A DNA stretch of 64,000 nt from Notolepis coatsorum (GCA_963971535.1 OZ020589.1:49162312-49226311), one strand, 5' to 3'. Positions 1-10,269 are shown, counted from the stretch's first letter. The notes: generated by a model from the letters alone, not told the origin. Program-made: numbers and translations.

Positions 1-174
1 TGGTAGGCAGCTATTGGGGCTGTTGTGACTCGCTTTCCAATAAATCCTGTTTGTTTTGAAAGTACATCGGATCAGCGTCATCTTTTCTTTTGGACTGCAA
101 TTCGGAGCGTGTCGTACTAACAACGCATTACCTGGAGCCTCAAGGCAACTGTGGTTCGTATGATTGCCTTTACA
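1..174 (+). repeat. BEL-A 5' LTR, right end only
   Basis: Matches 14416-14589 at 170 of 174 positions without gaps and ends in TACA where the other copy ends in CACA, giving a CA terminus. AATAAA near 41-46 fits a retroviral-type poly(A) signal. The left part lies outside the window. Confidence 0.85.
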
Positions 175-562
175 TTGTCAAAAACTTCCGCTGACAACGC
201 CGACGGACAACTTCTAAGCGCAACAAGGACGGAGGTAAAGTAAAGAATGGATGTTTGTTTCGGATCGAAGCCGTTGCGTCTGAACTGTGGAGTGGATGTG
301 ATGAACATAAACGGTGCGGCCGTCTTTATTGTTTGAAGGTATCTTGTGCTGGCGAAGAGGAAAAGATAAGACAGACTCTGTCTCTGTGGTTGACAGCGGG
401 TCGGTGTGTGCGTTTGAGAGTGGATGACGTCACGCGCAGCATTCGCCAAGTGCGCTGTCTCCCACGCCCTAGCTGCTTCATTCATAAATCACTGTTCTGT
501 TTTAAATGCATACAACGCTGCTGCTCATCTGAATTAAGAGGTTTTCGTTAGCTGCCCACATT
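175..562 (+). other. BEL-A untranslated leader
   Basis: Sequence between the LTR end and the gag ATG. The primer-binding site should start at or just after 175, but I could not assign a tRNA from the sequence. Short open frames on both strands here show no family resemblance and are not called. Confidence 0.55.
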
Positions 563-1946
563 ATGGCAGAAATGGAGAGTGGTATTTTTGAGGATCCTTT
601 ACAAAAATTAAAAGGATCAAGAAGTGCAAATCTGGGTGCACTTACTAAAAAAAGGAATGAAATCACTGAACTTATGGGAAATCATGGAAATGTGGAATTG
701 GTTCACACAAAAATGACAGATTTCTCCAAGTTGTGTGGCGAGTTACATGAACTCAATACAGCTGTAAAGGGTTTGCTAACCAAAATATCTATAGAGGAAA
801 CAGAAAAGGACCAAGCAGAATGGTACGAGCCTAAAGCAGCATCACTGCATGAATTTGCTGCCCATGTTCAAACGTGGACTGAAGCGGCACAACCACATAT
901 TGAATATGACAAAGGTGAAGAAGAGATCCACCCAAGGGACAGCGTTTCAAACACCTCTTCAAGGCATTCAAGGAGGTCATCAAAAGGTAGTAAGCACTCT
1001 GATTACTCCTCTACATCCTCAACCCAACTCAAACTACAAGCTGAGAAGGCAGTTTTATTGATCAAAGCTGAAGCATTAATAAAGAAACAAGCACTGGACA
1101 AGGAGGAAGCTGAACTAAAGGCCAAAAGGGAGCAGTTGGAACTGCAAACTGAAATACAAGCCACCAGTGCTAAACTGAATGTTTTCACAGAATATGAGAA
1201 CATTCATGAGATGGACAATAGACCAGGCGATGGAATGAACGAATATTTCGATGAAAGGGAAAGGTCTAAGGAAGCCTCACAAAAGGTTATTCGGGAGGCA
1301 ATGACGCCCACCTCCACTGATGTCATCACAACATTACCCATCACAAATTCACATGTGTATGATGTGGAATTCCAGCTTCTTACTCCATCTGCTCAGCTTG
1401 CACCGTTGAACAGACACAGCAGCCTGTTACCAGAAAGTGTTCAAACTGTATATCACCCTGTTCACCCAAGACCAAGCAACATAGGAGGGGAGCCTGTTGT
1501 AAGACGAAAGGAAACGTCACAACAGCCCCAAATTGGAATGTCTGCTTTAAGGGTCAGCCATGGAGGATCTGCGAAACAGCATGAAAATGGAGCCGTCAGA
1601 CATGATGGTGCTGTCACTCTAGAAGGATACAGGGAAACACCCGACATGGGCAGGATCGTCGACGTCATGCAACATCAGAATAGTATAACCGAAGTACTGG
1701 TGAAGCAGCAAAGGCTATCATCCTTACCACCTCTCAGCATACCCACGTTTAAAGGGGATCCATTAGAATACAGGTTCTTTATACGTGCATTCGAACATGG
1801 TATTGAGGATAGAACTGAAAACTGCAAGGACAGACTGTATTTCCTGGAGCAGTTTACCATGGGGCAACCCCGAGAAGTGGTACGGAGCTGCCAACATATG
1901 GATGCTTCAATAGGATACACGGAGGCCAAAAGGCTCATAAAGAAAT
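563..1946 (+). pseudogene. BEL-A gag, N-terminal part (interrupted)
   Basis: BEL/Pao Gag up to the point of insertion of an LTR element. The first third is acidic and Ser-rich. A Lys/Glu/Ala-rich stretch around residues 150-215 looks like a coiled coil. Residues about 385-461 carry the conserved Pao Gag region with the motif PTFKGDPLEYRFFIRAFEHG. The frame stays open past 1946 to 2125, but those codons belong to the inserted element and are not gag. Taking out 1947-5698 plus one copy of the 5-bp target duplication returns exactly to the same frame at 5704 (3757 bases removed). The ATG at 563 is the first in frame after the leader and gives the usual BEL Gag start region. A structural capsid role is inferred from the family. 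Confidence 0.85.
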
Positions 1947-2120
1947 TGTTATGGTTTGTAACCGACCCCAATCGCACAACACAAGACAGGTATGATGGTT
2001 TGCCAAGAAACAGATATTTATTTAGAACAGGGAAAAAGGGCACTGTCCCTTTAAGGGAGAAAACACAAAACACTGGAATAACACAAGAGGGGAAGGTAAA
2101 GTGCCTTGAAGAGGTGGGCA

Positions 2121-2372
2121 GGTAAAGGGAACACTATGGGAAGGTAAAGGGAACGCCTAAGGGAAGGTAAGGGAACGCCTTGGGAAGGTTAAGGGAACGC
2201 CTTGGGAAGGTTAAGGGAACGCCTTGGGACAGAGGACTAGGGACTAGGAGAGCTAGGGATAGAGGACTAGGGACTAGGAGAGCTAGGGATAGAGGACTAG
2301 GGACTAGGAGAACTAGGGATAGAGGACTAGGAGACTAGGAGAACTAGGGATAGAGGACTAGGAGAAACTAGG
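2121..2372. repeat. Two adjoining minisatellites inside the LTR (about 21 and 34 bp units)
   Basis: 2121-2230 holds about five copies of a unit built on GGGAACGCCTTGGGAAGGT. 2229-2372 holds about four copies of a unit built on AGAGGACTAGGGACTAGGAG. Both are purine-rich on the plus strand. Confidence 0.85.
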
Positions 2373-2739
2373 GAACAGGTTCTGGGGAACAGAGGGCCAG
2401 GTTCTGGTGACAGAGGGAACAGAGGCCCGCGGAGGCGGGCTGGGGACAGGGAGGAACTGGGGACTGGTGGGAAAACATCTGGGCCGCTCTGCAGAACAGA
2501 GGAGAGGGTTAATATGCAAAGGGAAAAAAACAGAGCAGATGCAGAACAGTCCAAATAACAAAGTAACAAAGTAAATACTATCTTCGTGTGAACAAACACA
2601 CAGTGGGAGATGGAATGTCCAAAATAATATCCACGAGAGAACAAAACAGAGTGGGAGATGAAATGTCCAAACTAATAACTAAGTGAGAACTAAAGGAGGC
2701 AATACGCTGGGGAACAGCAGCGGGACGAGGGCAAGGGGC

Positions 2740-2996
2740 AATACGCTGAGTGAGTGACATCACAATCAAAACTCACCCAGGCGTATGCGTAAAGGTACAG
2801 GGACAGCAGCGGGAACGGGGGGGGCAAGAGGCATTACGCTGAGTGAGTGACATCACAATCAAAACTCACCCAGGCGTATGCGTAAAGGTACAGGGACAGC
2901 AGCGGGAACGGGGGCAAGGGCACTACGCTGGGTGAGTGACATCACAATCAAAACTCACCCAGGCGTATGCGTAATGGTACGGGGACAGCAGCGGGG
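2740..2996. repeat. About 90-bp tandem repeat, three copies
   Basis: The phrase GAGTGAGTGACATCAC (third copy GGTGAGTG) recurs at 2748, 2841 and 2930, each followed by AAACTCACCCAGGCGTATGC. Confidence 0.85.
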
Positions 2997-3024
2997 CGAG
3001 GGCATCGCCACCGGGTGGCTGGCT

Positions 3025-3560
3025 GTCGGAGCCGAGGAACAGAGTGCTGGAACAGCGGCGGTGACGAGGATGTCGTCCACCGGGTAGCCGCTGTCGGAGC
3101 CGAGGAACAGGGTGCTGGAACAGCGGCGGTGGCGAGGATGTCGTCCACCGGGTAGCCGCTGTCGGAGCCGAGGAACAGGGTGCTGGAACAGCGGCGGTGG
3201 CGAGGATGTCGTCCACCGGGTAGCCGCTGTCGGAGCCGAGGAACAGAGTGCGCGCCACACCTTGGTGTGCGCGTCGGAACAGTGGCGGTGGCGAGGGCGT
3301 CGTCCACCGGGTAGCCGCTGTCGGAGCCGAGGAACAGAGTGCGCGCCACACCTTGGTGTGCGCGTCGGAACAGTGGCGGTGGCGAGGGCGTCGTCCACCG
3401 GGTAGCCGCTGTCGGAGCCGAGGAACAGAGTGCGCGCCACACCTTGGTGTGCGCGTCAGAACAGTGGCGGTGGCGAGGGCGTCGTCCACCGGGTAGCCGC
3501 TGTCGGAGCCGAGGAACAGAGTGGCGCGCCACACCTTGGTGTGCGCGTCGGAACAGAGAG
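3025..3560. repeat. Higher-order minisatellite with 68-bp and 91-bp units
   Basis: GTCGGAGCCGAGGAACAG recurs at about 3025, 3093, 3161 and 3229 (68-bp steps) and then 3320, 3411 and 3502 (91-bp steps). The 23 extra bases of the long unit form an imperfect palindrome around CACACCTTGGTGTG. The array is GC-rich and open in several frames on both strands, but that follows from the unit and is not coding evidence. Confidence 0.85.
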
Positions 3561-3589
3561 ACGCCTCGGGGTGCGTCTGCGAGGAGGAG

Positions 3590-3800
3590 TGTGCCAAGCA
3601 CGAAGGTCTGGAAGATGCGCGTCGGCGCGCTGAGGTCTGGAGAGCGTGCCAAGCTCGAAGGTCTGGAAGATGCGCGTCTGTGCGCTGGTCTGGAGAGCGT
3701 GCCAAGCTCGAGGGTTCTTGGAAGATGCGCGTTGCGCGCTGGTCTGGAGAGCGTGCCAAGCTCGAGCGTCCTTGGAAGATGCGCGTTGCGCGCTGAGGAC
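3590..3800. repeat. About 54-bp tandem repeat, roughly four copies
   Basis: Units share CTGGAGAGCGTGCCAAGCTC and TGGAAGATGCGCGT. This is the last array before the unique 413-bp segment shared by both LTR copies. Confidence 0.8.
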
Positions 3801-4274
3801 TGGAGAGCGTCTGCGCTGGTCTGGATGTGCGTCAGGACGAACAGCTGCGCGGGGGTCTGCAGTGGAACGCTGGGGTGCCTCCCGTGGAAGTACAGGGAGC
3901 GCAGACCAGTCTCCCCCACAGGCAACGGCGACAGCTGGCGAAGGCTGGAGCAAACATCTCGACGCCGGAGAATGGAACAGCATAGGCAGACAGAGGATCT
4001 CCCGAAAGAGTCTAGATGTTTAGAGAATATGACTCAGCATGAATACAACACGACCCCACGCCAAAACGAGGGGAAGCGCCCTGGTATTTAAAGCCCACAG
4101 GGGGACTAATTAGCCTGCCATCACAGGTGCGAGAGATAATAGAATATCAAACAGGTGTGGCCACTAAGGGTAAGGAACGAGAGGGTGGGGGCTAGAGAGA
4201 GTGAGTAGGGAATTCCTAACAGTAGGCTTAAAGAAGACAGAGAAAAGGTAGTGAGCAGCGGGCAAAACCTCACA

Positions 4275-5285
4275 GTACCCCCCCCCTCAACGGGAGCCAC
4301 CCGGCGACCCAAAACAAATACAGACAGAGTGGCAGGGGGCAAAACAAGAGGTACTGGCCAAGCCAGCAGGGGAAGCCACCACAAGAGTGGGGCTAGCAAA
4401 AGAAACAGGGTCGCCGAGGGGTAACTAGGGTAGCAGAGGGGCAACTGGTCTAGAGGAACTGGGTCTAGAGAACTAGTCTAGCGAACTGGGCAAGAGAACT
4501 GGTCTAGAGAACTGGTTTAGGGAACTGGTCTAGAGAACTGGTCTAGAGGAACTGGTCTAGAGGAACTGGGTCTAGAGAACTGGTCTAGAGCAACTGGTCT
4601 AGAGGAACTGAGGGGCAAGCAGGGTAGCTAAGGGGTAACCATGGAAGCACCGGGAAAGGGCTAGCAGAGGGAAGGTTAGCTGCCAGGGCACTGATAGCTA
4701 CAGGGCCTATGCTAGCTGTACTGCTACATCAACATAGAGGCTGCGCAAGCTGCCGGAGCCAGGCTGGCAGACAGGACTGGACCAGCATGAGAGCACAAGC
4801 TAGCTGGAAGGACAGTCCTAGCTGTGTGAGAAAAACTGACCTTGCTAGCTGAAAGGGCAGTCCTAGCAGTGGGATAAACTACACAAAAAAGTGGAGGCCA
4901 TGCAGAGGGACCGGGTTAGCTGCTTGGGCCTGGCTAGCTACAGGGCCTATGCCAGCTGCAAGGCTGCATTAACATAGAGGCTGTGCTAACAGCCGGGGCC
5001 AAGCTAGCAGACCGGGGCCATGCAGAGGGAAACTGGGTTAGCCGCCAGGGCAAGGCTAGCTACAGGGGGGTCAAACAGGGCAAAACGGGAAGCAAACAGG
5101 GGAGCTAACCGGGGAGACTAACAAGCTAAACAGGGGAGTAACAGGCTAACAAGGGAGCTAAACAGGACTAACAGGGAAGCTAAACTGGGCTAACAGGGAA
5201 GCTAGAGGGGACAAGAAAAAAAAAAGGCAAACTCAACATACACCGTCTGTGCAGGCTGGGGTCGTCGATTTGGTGGGGTCGTACT
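4275..5285 (-). other. Noncoding interior of the inserted LTR element, with polypurine tract
   Basis: The minus strand reads GTTGAGGGGGGGGGTAC at 4291-4275, an LTR-adjacent polypurine tract. The rest is repetitive: short units containing CTGGTCTAGAGAA (about 4440-4615), a degenerate repeat of AGCTACAGGGCCTATGC (about 4660-5050) and short GGGAGCTAACAGG-type units (about 5070-5215). There is no gag or pol reading frame. Confidence 0.7.
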
Positions 5286-5698
5286 GTGGAACGCTGGGGT
5301 GCCTCCCGTGGAAGTACAGGGAGCGCAGACCAGTCTCCCCCACAGGCAACGGCGACAGCTGGCGAAGGCTGGAGCAAACATCTCGACGCCGGAGAATGGA
5401 ACAGCATAGGCAGACAGAGGATCTCCCGAAAGAGTCTAGATGTTTAGAGAATATGACTCAGCATGAATACAACACGACCCCACGCCAAAACGAGGGGAAG
5501 CGCCCTGGTATTTAAAGCCCACAGGGGGACTAATTAGCCTGCCATCACAGGTGCGAGAGATAATAGAATATCAAACAGGTGTGGCCACTAAGGGTAAGGA
5601 ACGAGAGGGTGGGGGCTAGAGAGAGTGAGTAGGGAATTCCTAACAGTAGGCTTAAAGAAGACAGAGAAAAGGTAGTGAGCAGCGGGCAAAACCTCACA
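5286..5698 (-). repeat. Truncated 5' LTR of the inserted gypsy-like element
   Basis: Identical by eye and gap-free to 3862-4274. On the minus strand it starts TGTGAGG beside the GAAAT duplication but stops after 413 bp, where the intact LTR continues for another 1.9 kb. Confidence 0.85.
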
Positions 5699-5699
5699 G

Positions 5700-6344
5700 A
5701 AATATTATGGCAACGAGTACCAGATTGCAACAGCTCACATTGATAAAGCCCTCAACTGGCCAGCAGTCAAAGCTGAAGATGCTGAAGCCCTACAAGCATA
5801 TTCAGTTTTTCTAACTGGATGCTGTAAAACGATGGACAGCATTGAGTACATGGAGGAGATGGATAATCCAACCACAATGAGAGCCATTCTCTCTAAATTG
5901 CCATTCAAAATGAAAGAGAGGTGGAGAGGCTTGGCATGTGACCTACAAGAGAAAAGTGGACGGAGAGCTAGATTTATTGATCTAGTTAATTTCATTGATC
6001 ACCAAGCTAGAATCATGTCTCATCCTTTGTTTGGGAACCTAAAGGAAACACCCACCTCTTCAGGAAGAACATCAGGACCACTTCCATATCGACCAAGTAC
6101 ACCAAGGGAGAGGAAGAGTGGTTTTACTACCAGTGTCTCACCCATTAAAAGAGTTACTGGAAGGCCCTCACCAGCCGCCCTCAAGCCATGTCTGTTCTGT
6201 CAGGGAGAGCACAGTTTGGACCTTTGCAAAGAACTGGACAAGAAGCCACAAAAGGAAAAGTTGGATTTCTTGAAAAGCAAAGGAGTGTGGACACATGAGC
6301 AAGGGATGCACACAGAAAGTGACTTGTCGAGTGTGTTCACTTAG
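5700..6344 (+). pseudogene. BEL-A gag, C-terminal part
   Basis: Continues the gag of 563-1946 in the correct frame from the right-hand copy of the target duplication. The reading opens with KYYGNEYQ and includes the conserved Pao Gag segment ending in LPFKMKERWRGLACDLQ. A Zn-knuckle-like CLFCQGEHSLDLC begins near 6189. At about 6285-6295 the frame changes: GVWTHEQG is followed by an early stop, while the next frame reads MSKGCTQKVTCRVCSLRHP, the usual continuation of the Cys-rich region. A small deletion near GGAGTGTG is the simplest cause, so Gag would end early. Confidence 0.8.
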
Positions 6345-6712
6345 GCACCCTACCATACTCCACATACATAAACAGGTTGACGGTGGTAAAGAAAATAAAA
6401 ATAGGGAACAGACTGTTACCAGTGCATTTATAACTGGAAATGGCGAGACCCACACAGGGGCCGGGGAGCCTGACTGCATGTTATCCATAGTGCCAGTGAG
6501 GGTGAAAATGAAGAAAGGTAATCGCATGATACAAACGTATGCCTTTCTGGACTCAGGAAGCACCGGCACCTTCTGTACAGAAGCTCTGCTCCGAGACCTC
6601 AAGGTTTCAGGAAGAAGTACAGACATCCTTCTCAAAACCATGAATAAAGAGGAAGTCGTCAGTACCTCCGTGGTCTCTGGAATGGAGGTATGTGGCATGG
6701 ACGACAACACAT
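6295..6712 (+). pseudogene. BEL-A Cys-rich linker and aspartic protease, truncated by LINE insertion
   Basis: The frame begins with the second Cys/His motif of BEL Gag (TCRVCSLRHPTILHIH) and continues into a retropepsin-type domain with the active-site motif AFLDSGSTGTFC near 6541-6576. It runs to GMDDN, where a minus-strand LINE interrupts it. The protein resumes after 10254 in pol. The protease would cleave the Gag-Pol precursor. The Asp-Ser-Gly triad is present, but the upstream frameshift and the insertion prevent normal expression. Confidence 0.8.
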
Positions 6713-9700
6713 TGATTGATTGATTGAAAAGTTTATTAACAGATTGCAGAATGGGTACAGTACAGTACATCTCAATACATACAATTGTTAAGGGGATGCA
6801 GACCAGAGAAAGACTTTCGTCTTGTTTCCACCAGGGTCCCCCATTTTCAATTCATCATAACATATATGACATACATGACATACAGATAGACAGTACTGCT
6901 ACATCTATACATTTATGACATATCAGATTTGCAAATGCAGTACTGTTTGTGATACAAAAGTGTCCAGAAAAGGAGTGTATATACATTTGGCGTAGAAACT
7001 GTACATTGGAGGAGGTTGGTGGGGTGGGGTTGGGTGGGTTGGGTGAGGGCTGTACATTGGAGGTGGGGGGGGGGGGGGGGGGGGTTGGGTAGGGGACACA
7101 TACACATTTTACACTGTACATTGGAATGTTGACAAAGCCTTACTTGGTCATTTACTGTACAACTAGGTTAGGACATTTGTAGGGGCCAGTTTCGAATTGC
7201 AGTCTCACGTAGGTGTTTTTTGAGAGTGTTTTTGAAGGTGGGTAGTGATTCACATTCCTTTACAGCTTTAGGCAGGGCGTTCCACATTGATGTGGCATAA
7301 TTGCGAAACGTGTTTAGTCCCTTGTTTGAGCCGAATCTGGGTTTTACATGATTTGTGGAGCTCCCTCTGGTGTTGTGATCGTGGTATTCACTGACCTTTG
7401 GGAAGTATTTTGACATGTACATGGGTACCTTGGTCGCGTAGTGTATCTTGTAGACCAGGCCCATTGCAAGTTGCTGTACTCTGTCGTCTACTCTAAGCCA
7501 TCCTAGGTTGTCAAAGTGGGCAGGGGTGAGGTGGGTTCTAGGAGTCAGGTCAAGTAGTAGTCTGACTAGCTTGTTTTGAGATGTTTGTAATTTGTTTTTT
7601 AGTGCCTTTGAGGTGCTTTGGTACCATGAGGTGCAAGCATAGTCGTAGTACCCTTGAATGAGTGCTCCTGCTAGAGTCTTCAGGGTATTCTTGTTTACCA
7701 GAGAGGAGATCCGGTACAAGAATCGCGTTCGTTGGTTGACTTTTTTTATTACATTGGATGCCATTTTGTCACAGGAAAGATTAGCCTCTAGGATGGAACC
7801 CAGGTAGGTAATTTCATCTTTCCTTGTGACAATATTGTCACCCACTGTAACCGAGAAGCCGTCAGTCTTGCTGAGTTTGTTATTTGAACCGAAGAGAATG
7901 GACTCTGTTTTGCCCATGTGTAATGATAGTTTGTTGTCGGCGAGCCATATGCAGATTTTGCCTAGTTCCGAGCTGAGGGCTTTTTCAACCTGTAACTTGT
8001 TCTTGTCAGAGACCAGCAGGGCTGAGTCGTCCGCAAACAGGAACAAGTTGCAGTCACAAGCTGACGACATGTCATTTGCATAAATTAGGAATAGTAGCGG
8101 TCCTAGTATGCTTCCTTGTGGAACACCACAGCTCACTGTGAGGGGGGGGGATAGGGTACCGTTTACTTCCACCATCTGTTCCCTCCCCTCCAGGTAGGAT
8201 TGTATCCAGCTCACTGATAAACTATCAAAACCAATTGCTTTTAGCTTGTCAATCAGAATGGTGTGATTGACAGTGTCGAAGGCCTTTTGTAGGTCCAGCA
8301 TGACCATGCCGCAGTATTTGCCCGCGTCCACCTCTTGTTTGATGTGGTCGTTCAAGTAGAGAAGGCATGTGTCAGTGGAGTGGGATGTTCTGAAGCCAGA
8401 TTGGAATTCGTAGATTAGATTTTTTTCCGCGAGGTATTTTTCGATCTGTTCGTATACTATTTTTTCTATGACTTTCGAGATGGATGTAAGGATAGAAACA
8501 GGGCGGTAGTTACCCGGGTCTAATTTGCTGCCCTTTTTGTGCAGGGGTGTTACTCTCGCAATTTTGAAGTCCTTGGGGACGTGTCCCTGTTTTATGGAGA
8601 GGTTTATTATGTGTGTGATGACTGGGGTGATGGCTGCTGCTGAGTCTCTGAGGAATTTGGAGGGGATGTTGTCATGGCCAGTGGCCTTGTTTGGTTGGAG
8701 GGCGCTCAGTTTTTTGAGTACCTCATCTGTAGTTACTATTTCCAGTTTGAAGTCGTCTTTGTGGACGCCTAGGTTCATGTAGTATGCTACTATGTGTTCT
8801 ACCCCATACTGCCCTGAGTGGGAGGGTAGTTTGTTTACCAGTGTTGTGGCTATGTTTGTGAAGAAAGTGTTTAAGTAATTGGCTACATCCAGCTTGTCTG
8901 TGATGAGCGTGTTGTCCGTCTTTATGTTTATGTTTGAGAACCTGGTTTTGAGTTTTTTACTGCAGCCTAGTTGATTGTTGAGTAATTTCCAAAGTTCACG
9001 TGGTTTATTTTTGTTTTCCTCGGTTTTGTCATTGATGAAATTTTTTTTTGCAGTTTTGATCATGGAGTTTACGTCATTTCTTAGTCTGTTTCTTTCTAGT
9101 TTGAGTTCAGTCACGTGGTCTTGGAGTTCACTGCTCGTGCTTTTGGTAAGCTTTGACTGACTTTTACGAAACTCAGAGCATTTTTTGTCTCTGGCTTTCA
9201 TAGCGGTCAGTATTTCAGTGTGCATCCATGGCTCAGCGCGATTTTTTACCCTGGTGGTTCTTAGGGGGGCCATTTTGTTTAGTATTGATGAAAATTTGGT
9301 TTTGAAGCCAAGCCAAGTTTCTTCAACCAGTGTACCATTGAGTTCATCTGACCAGTCCAGACTCTCCAGTTCAAGGTTAAAGGCCTCGCTAGAGTAGGTT
9401 TTGAGGTCTCTAGATGTGACTGTTTTGTGACAGCCAGCCTTTAGTTTTAGCTTTTTGCGGGTACAGAATATCATGTAATGATCACTTAACCCGCATGCTA
9501 TAACCCCTTTACTGGAGATCTTGGACTTGTCAGAGGTCAGTATGAGGTCAATGGTAGTCTGAGTTGATTCACATATCCTTGTGGGTTGGGTGATTAGTTG
9601 GCTGAGGCCGTGCAGATCACAAAACCTATTGAAGGATTTGAAGACGGGTGCATTTTTTTGTTGCATATCCGTGTTCCAATCCCCAATAAGAATTTTTTCC

Positions 9701-10254
9701 GCATCCTCAGCTCCAGCTAAGCACACATCCAGAGTATCATAAAAACCAGTCTGTTCTGGTGGTCTATAGATTGTGCCTATTAGTACTGATTTTGCCCTTT
9801 CAAATAAGATTTCAATCCATACAGTTTCAATCTCGTCATGGTTAAGGTCAGTACGGTTGCTGAATTTGGTATCTTTGTGTATATACACACAGACACCACC
9901 TCCATACTGGTTCCTATCCCTCCTGATGATTGAATAGTCCTCGATTTCTATCTCTGGATCCTGAACAGATGAGTCAAGTTTTGTTTCTGTGAAACATAAT
10001 ATATTTGCCTTACCGTTTAGAAACAAATGTCTGATTTCAGCCAATTTCGGTTTCAAGCTGTTTATGTTTAAGTGAAATATGTGAAGTCCATTTTTGCTTG
10101 TAATAAGTTTGATGTCGTCACAGTTGAGGTAACTCTGTTCCATTGTGTCCTGTCCTGTGGTGGGGGGAGGGGGGGCGTTGTTGCTGTTTGTGCCGTGGGT
10201 GGGGAGGGGGGGGAGGGGTGATGCTTTGTCCTTTGTGGAACTCCCCGCTTTCTA
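6713..10254 (-). mobile_element. Near full-length non-LTR retrotransposon (CR1/L2/jockey group) inserted in BEL-A
   Basis: On the minus strand: a short 5' region with C-rich tracts, one long reading frame, a 3' UTR with a homopolymer (7066-7084), an AATAAA signal (complement of 6733-6739) and a tail of ATCA repeats. A related tail sits at 24690. The insertion falls between the protease end and the RT start of BEL-A. No target duplication flanks both ends; at the 5' junction CTCCCCGCTTTCTA is tandemly doubled (10241-10254 and 10255-10268). The exact boundaries are uncertain by a few bases. Confidence 0.85.
7168..10143 (-). CDS. LINE ORF2-type protein: AP-type endonuclease plus reverse transcriptase
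   Basis: An uninterrupted 991-codon frame. N-terminal endonuclease-like domain (residues about 15-225) with FHLNINSL, CFTETKLD, GTIYRPPE, IGDWNTDM and the terminal SDHYMIF. The reverse transcriptase follows with LDLQKAFDTVNH, GVPQGSILGPLLF and the catalytic FADD near residue 702. The C-terminal part resembles the conserved tail of CR1/L2/jockey LINEs (YDYACTSWYQS, ...FRNYATSMWNALP). The enzyme would nick DNA and copy its own RNA at the target. No stop or frameshift is seen, which is unusual in this window, so this copy could encode a complete protein. The clade within the group is not resolved. The ATG is the first in frame after the C-rich 5' region. Confidence 0.9.
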   Translation of the reverse strand: MEQSYLNCDDIKLITSKNGLHIFHLNINSLKPKLAEIRHLFLNGKANILCFTETKLDSSVQDPEIEIEDYSIIRRDRNQYGGGVCVYIHKDTKFSNRTDLNHDEIETVWIEILFERAKSVLIGTIYRPPEQTGFYDTLDVCLAGAEDAEKILIGDWNTDMQQKNAPVFKSFNRFCDLHGLSQLITQPTRICESTQTTIDLILTSDKSKISSKGVIACGLSDHYMIFCTRKKLKLKAGCHKTVTSRDLKTYSSEAFNLELESLDWSDELNGTLVEETWLGFKTKFSSILNKMAPLRTTRVKNRAEPWMHTEILTAMKARDKKCSEFRKSQSKLTKSTSSELQDHVTELKLERNRLRNDVNSMIKTAKKNFINDKTEENKNKPRELWKLLNNQLGCSKKLKTRFSNINIKTDNTLITDKLDVANYLNTFFTNIATTLVNKLPSHSGQYGVEHIVAYYMNLGVHKDDFKLEIVTTDEVLKKLSALQPNKATGHDNIPSKFLRDSAAAITPVITHIINLSIKQGHVPKDFKIARVTPLHKKGSKLDPGNYRPVSILTSISKVIEKIVYEQIEKYLAEKNLIYEFQSGFRTSHSTDTCLLYLNDHIKQEVDAGKYCGMVMLDLQKAFDTVNHTILIDKLKAIGFDSLSVSWIQSYLEGREQMVEVNGTLSPPLTVSCGVPQGSILGPLLFLIYANDMSSACDCNLFLFADDSALLVSDKNKLQVEKALSSELGKICIWLADNKLSLHMGKTESILFGSNNKLSKTDGFSVTVGDNIVTRKDEITYLGSILEANLSCDKMASNVIKKVNQRTRFLYRISSLVNKNTLKTLAGALIQGYYDYACTSWYQSTSKALKNKLQTSQNKLVRLLLDLTPRTHLTPAHFDNLGWLRVDDRVQQLAMGLVYKIHYATKVPMYMSKYFPKVSEYHDHNTRGSSTNHVKPRFGSNKGLNTFRNYATSMWNALPKAVKECESLPTFKNTLKKHLRETAIRNWPLQMS

Positions 10255-10269
10255 CTCCCCGCTTTCTAC

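Larger units (their letters stand above)
1947..4274 (-). repeat. 3' LTR (about 2.3 kb) of the inserted gypsy-like element
   Basis: Begins TGTGAGG on the minus strand directly after the polypurine tract and ends TAACA at the target duplication. A TATA-like TTTAAATA lies near 4085-4092 and AATAAATA lies near 2019-2027, about 75 bases before the LTR end. Most of its length consists of four kinds of tandem repeat listed separately. Long open frames on both strands through the GC-rich repeats are repeat artefacts. Confidence 0.75.
1947..5698 (-). mobile_element. Nonautonomous Ty3/gypsy-like LTR element inserted in BEL-A gag
   Basis: On the minus strand the element starts TGTGAGG at 5698 and ends TAACA at 1947, with the 5-bp duplication GAAAT at 1942-1946 and 5699-5703. 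Its 3' LTR (1947-4274) is about 2.3 kb. The 5' LTR copy is only the first 413 bp and joins directly to about 1 kb of noncoding interior, so the rest of the 5' LTR, the primer site and any gag-pol are gone. A polypurine tract of the teleost gypsy type precedes the 3' LTR. The two LTR segments show no difference by eye, so the insertion looks recent. The superfamily is inferred from the tract and LTR ends, not from proteins. Confidence 0.8.

Noticed and set aside
3025..3560. Regular repeats resembling a CRISPR array
   Set aside because: Head-to-tail minisatellite units with no unique spacers, in a eukaryotic LTR.
2923..3925. Long minus-strand open frames (278 and 325 codons, Arg/Pro/Ser-rich)
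   Set aside because: They run through GC-rich tandem repeats open in several frames on both strands; codons simply repeat the unit and no domain is recognisable.
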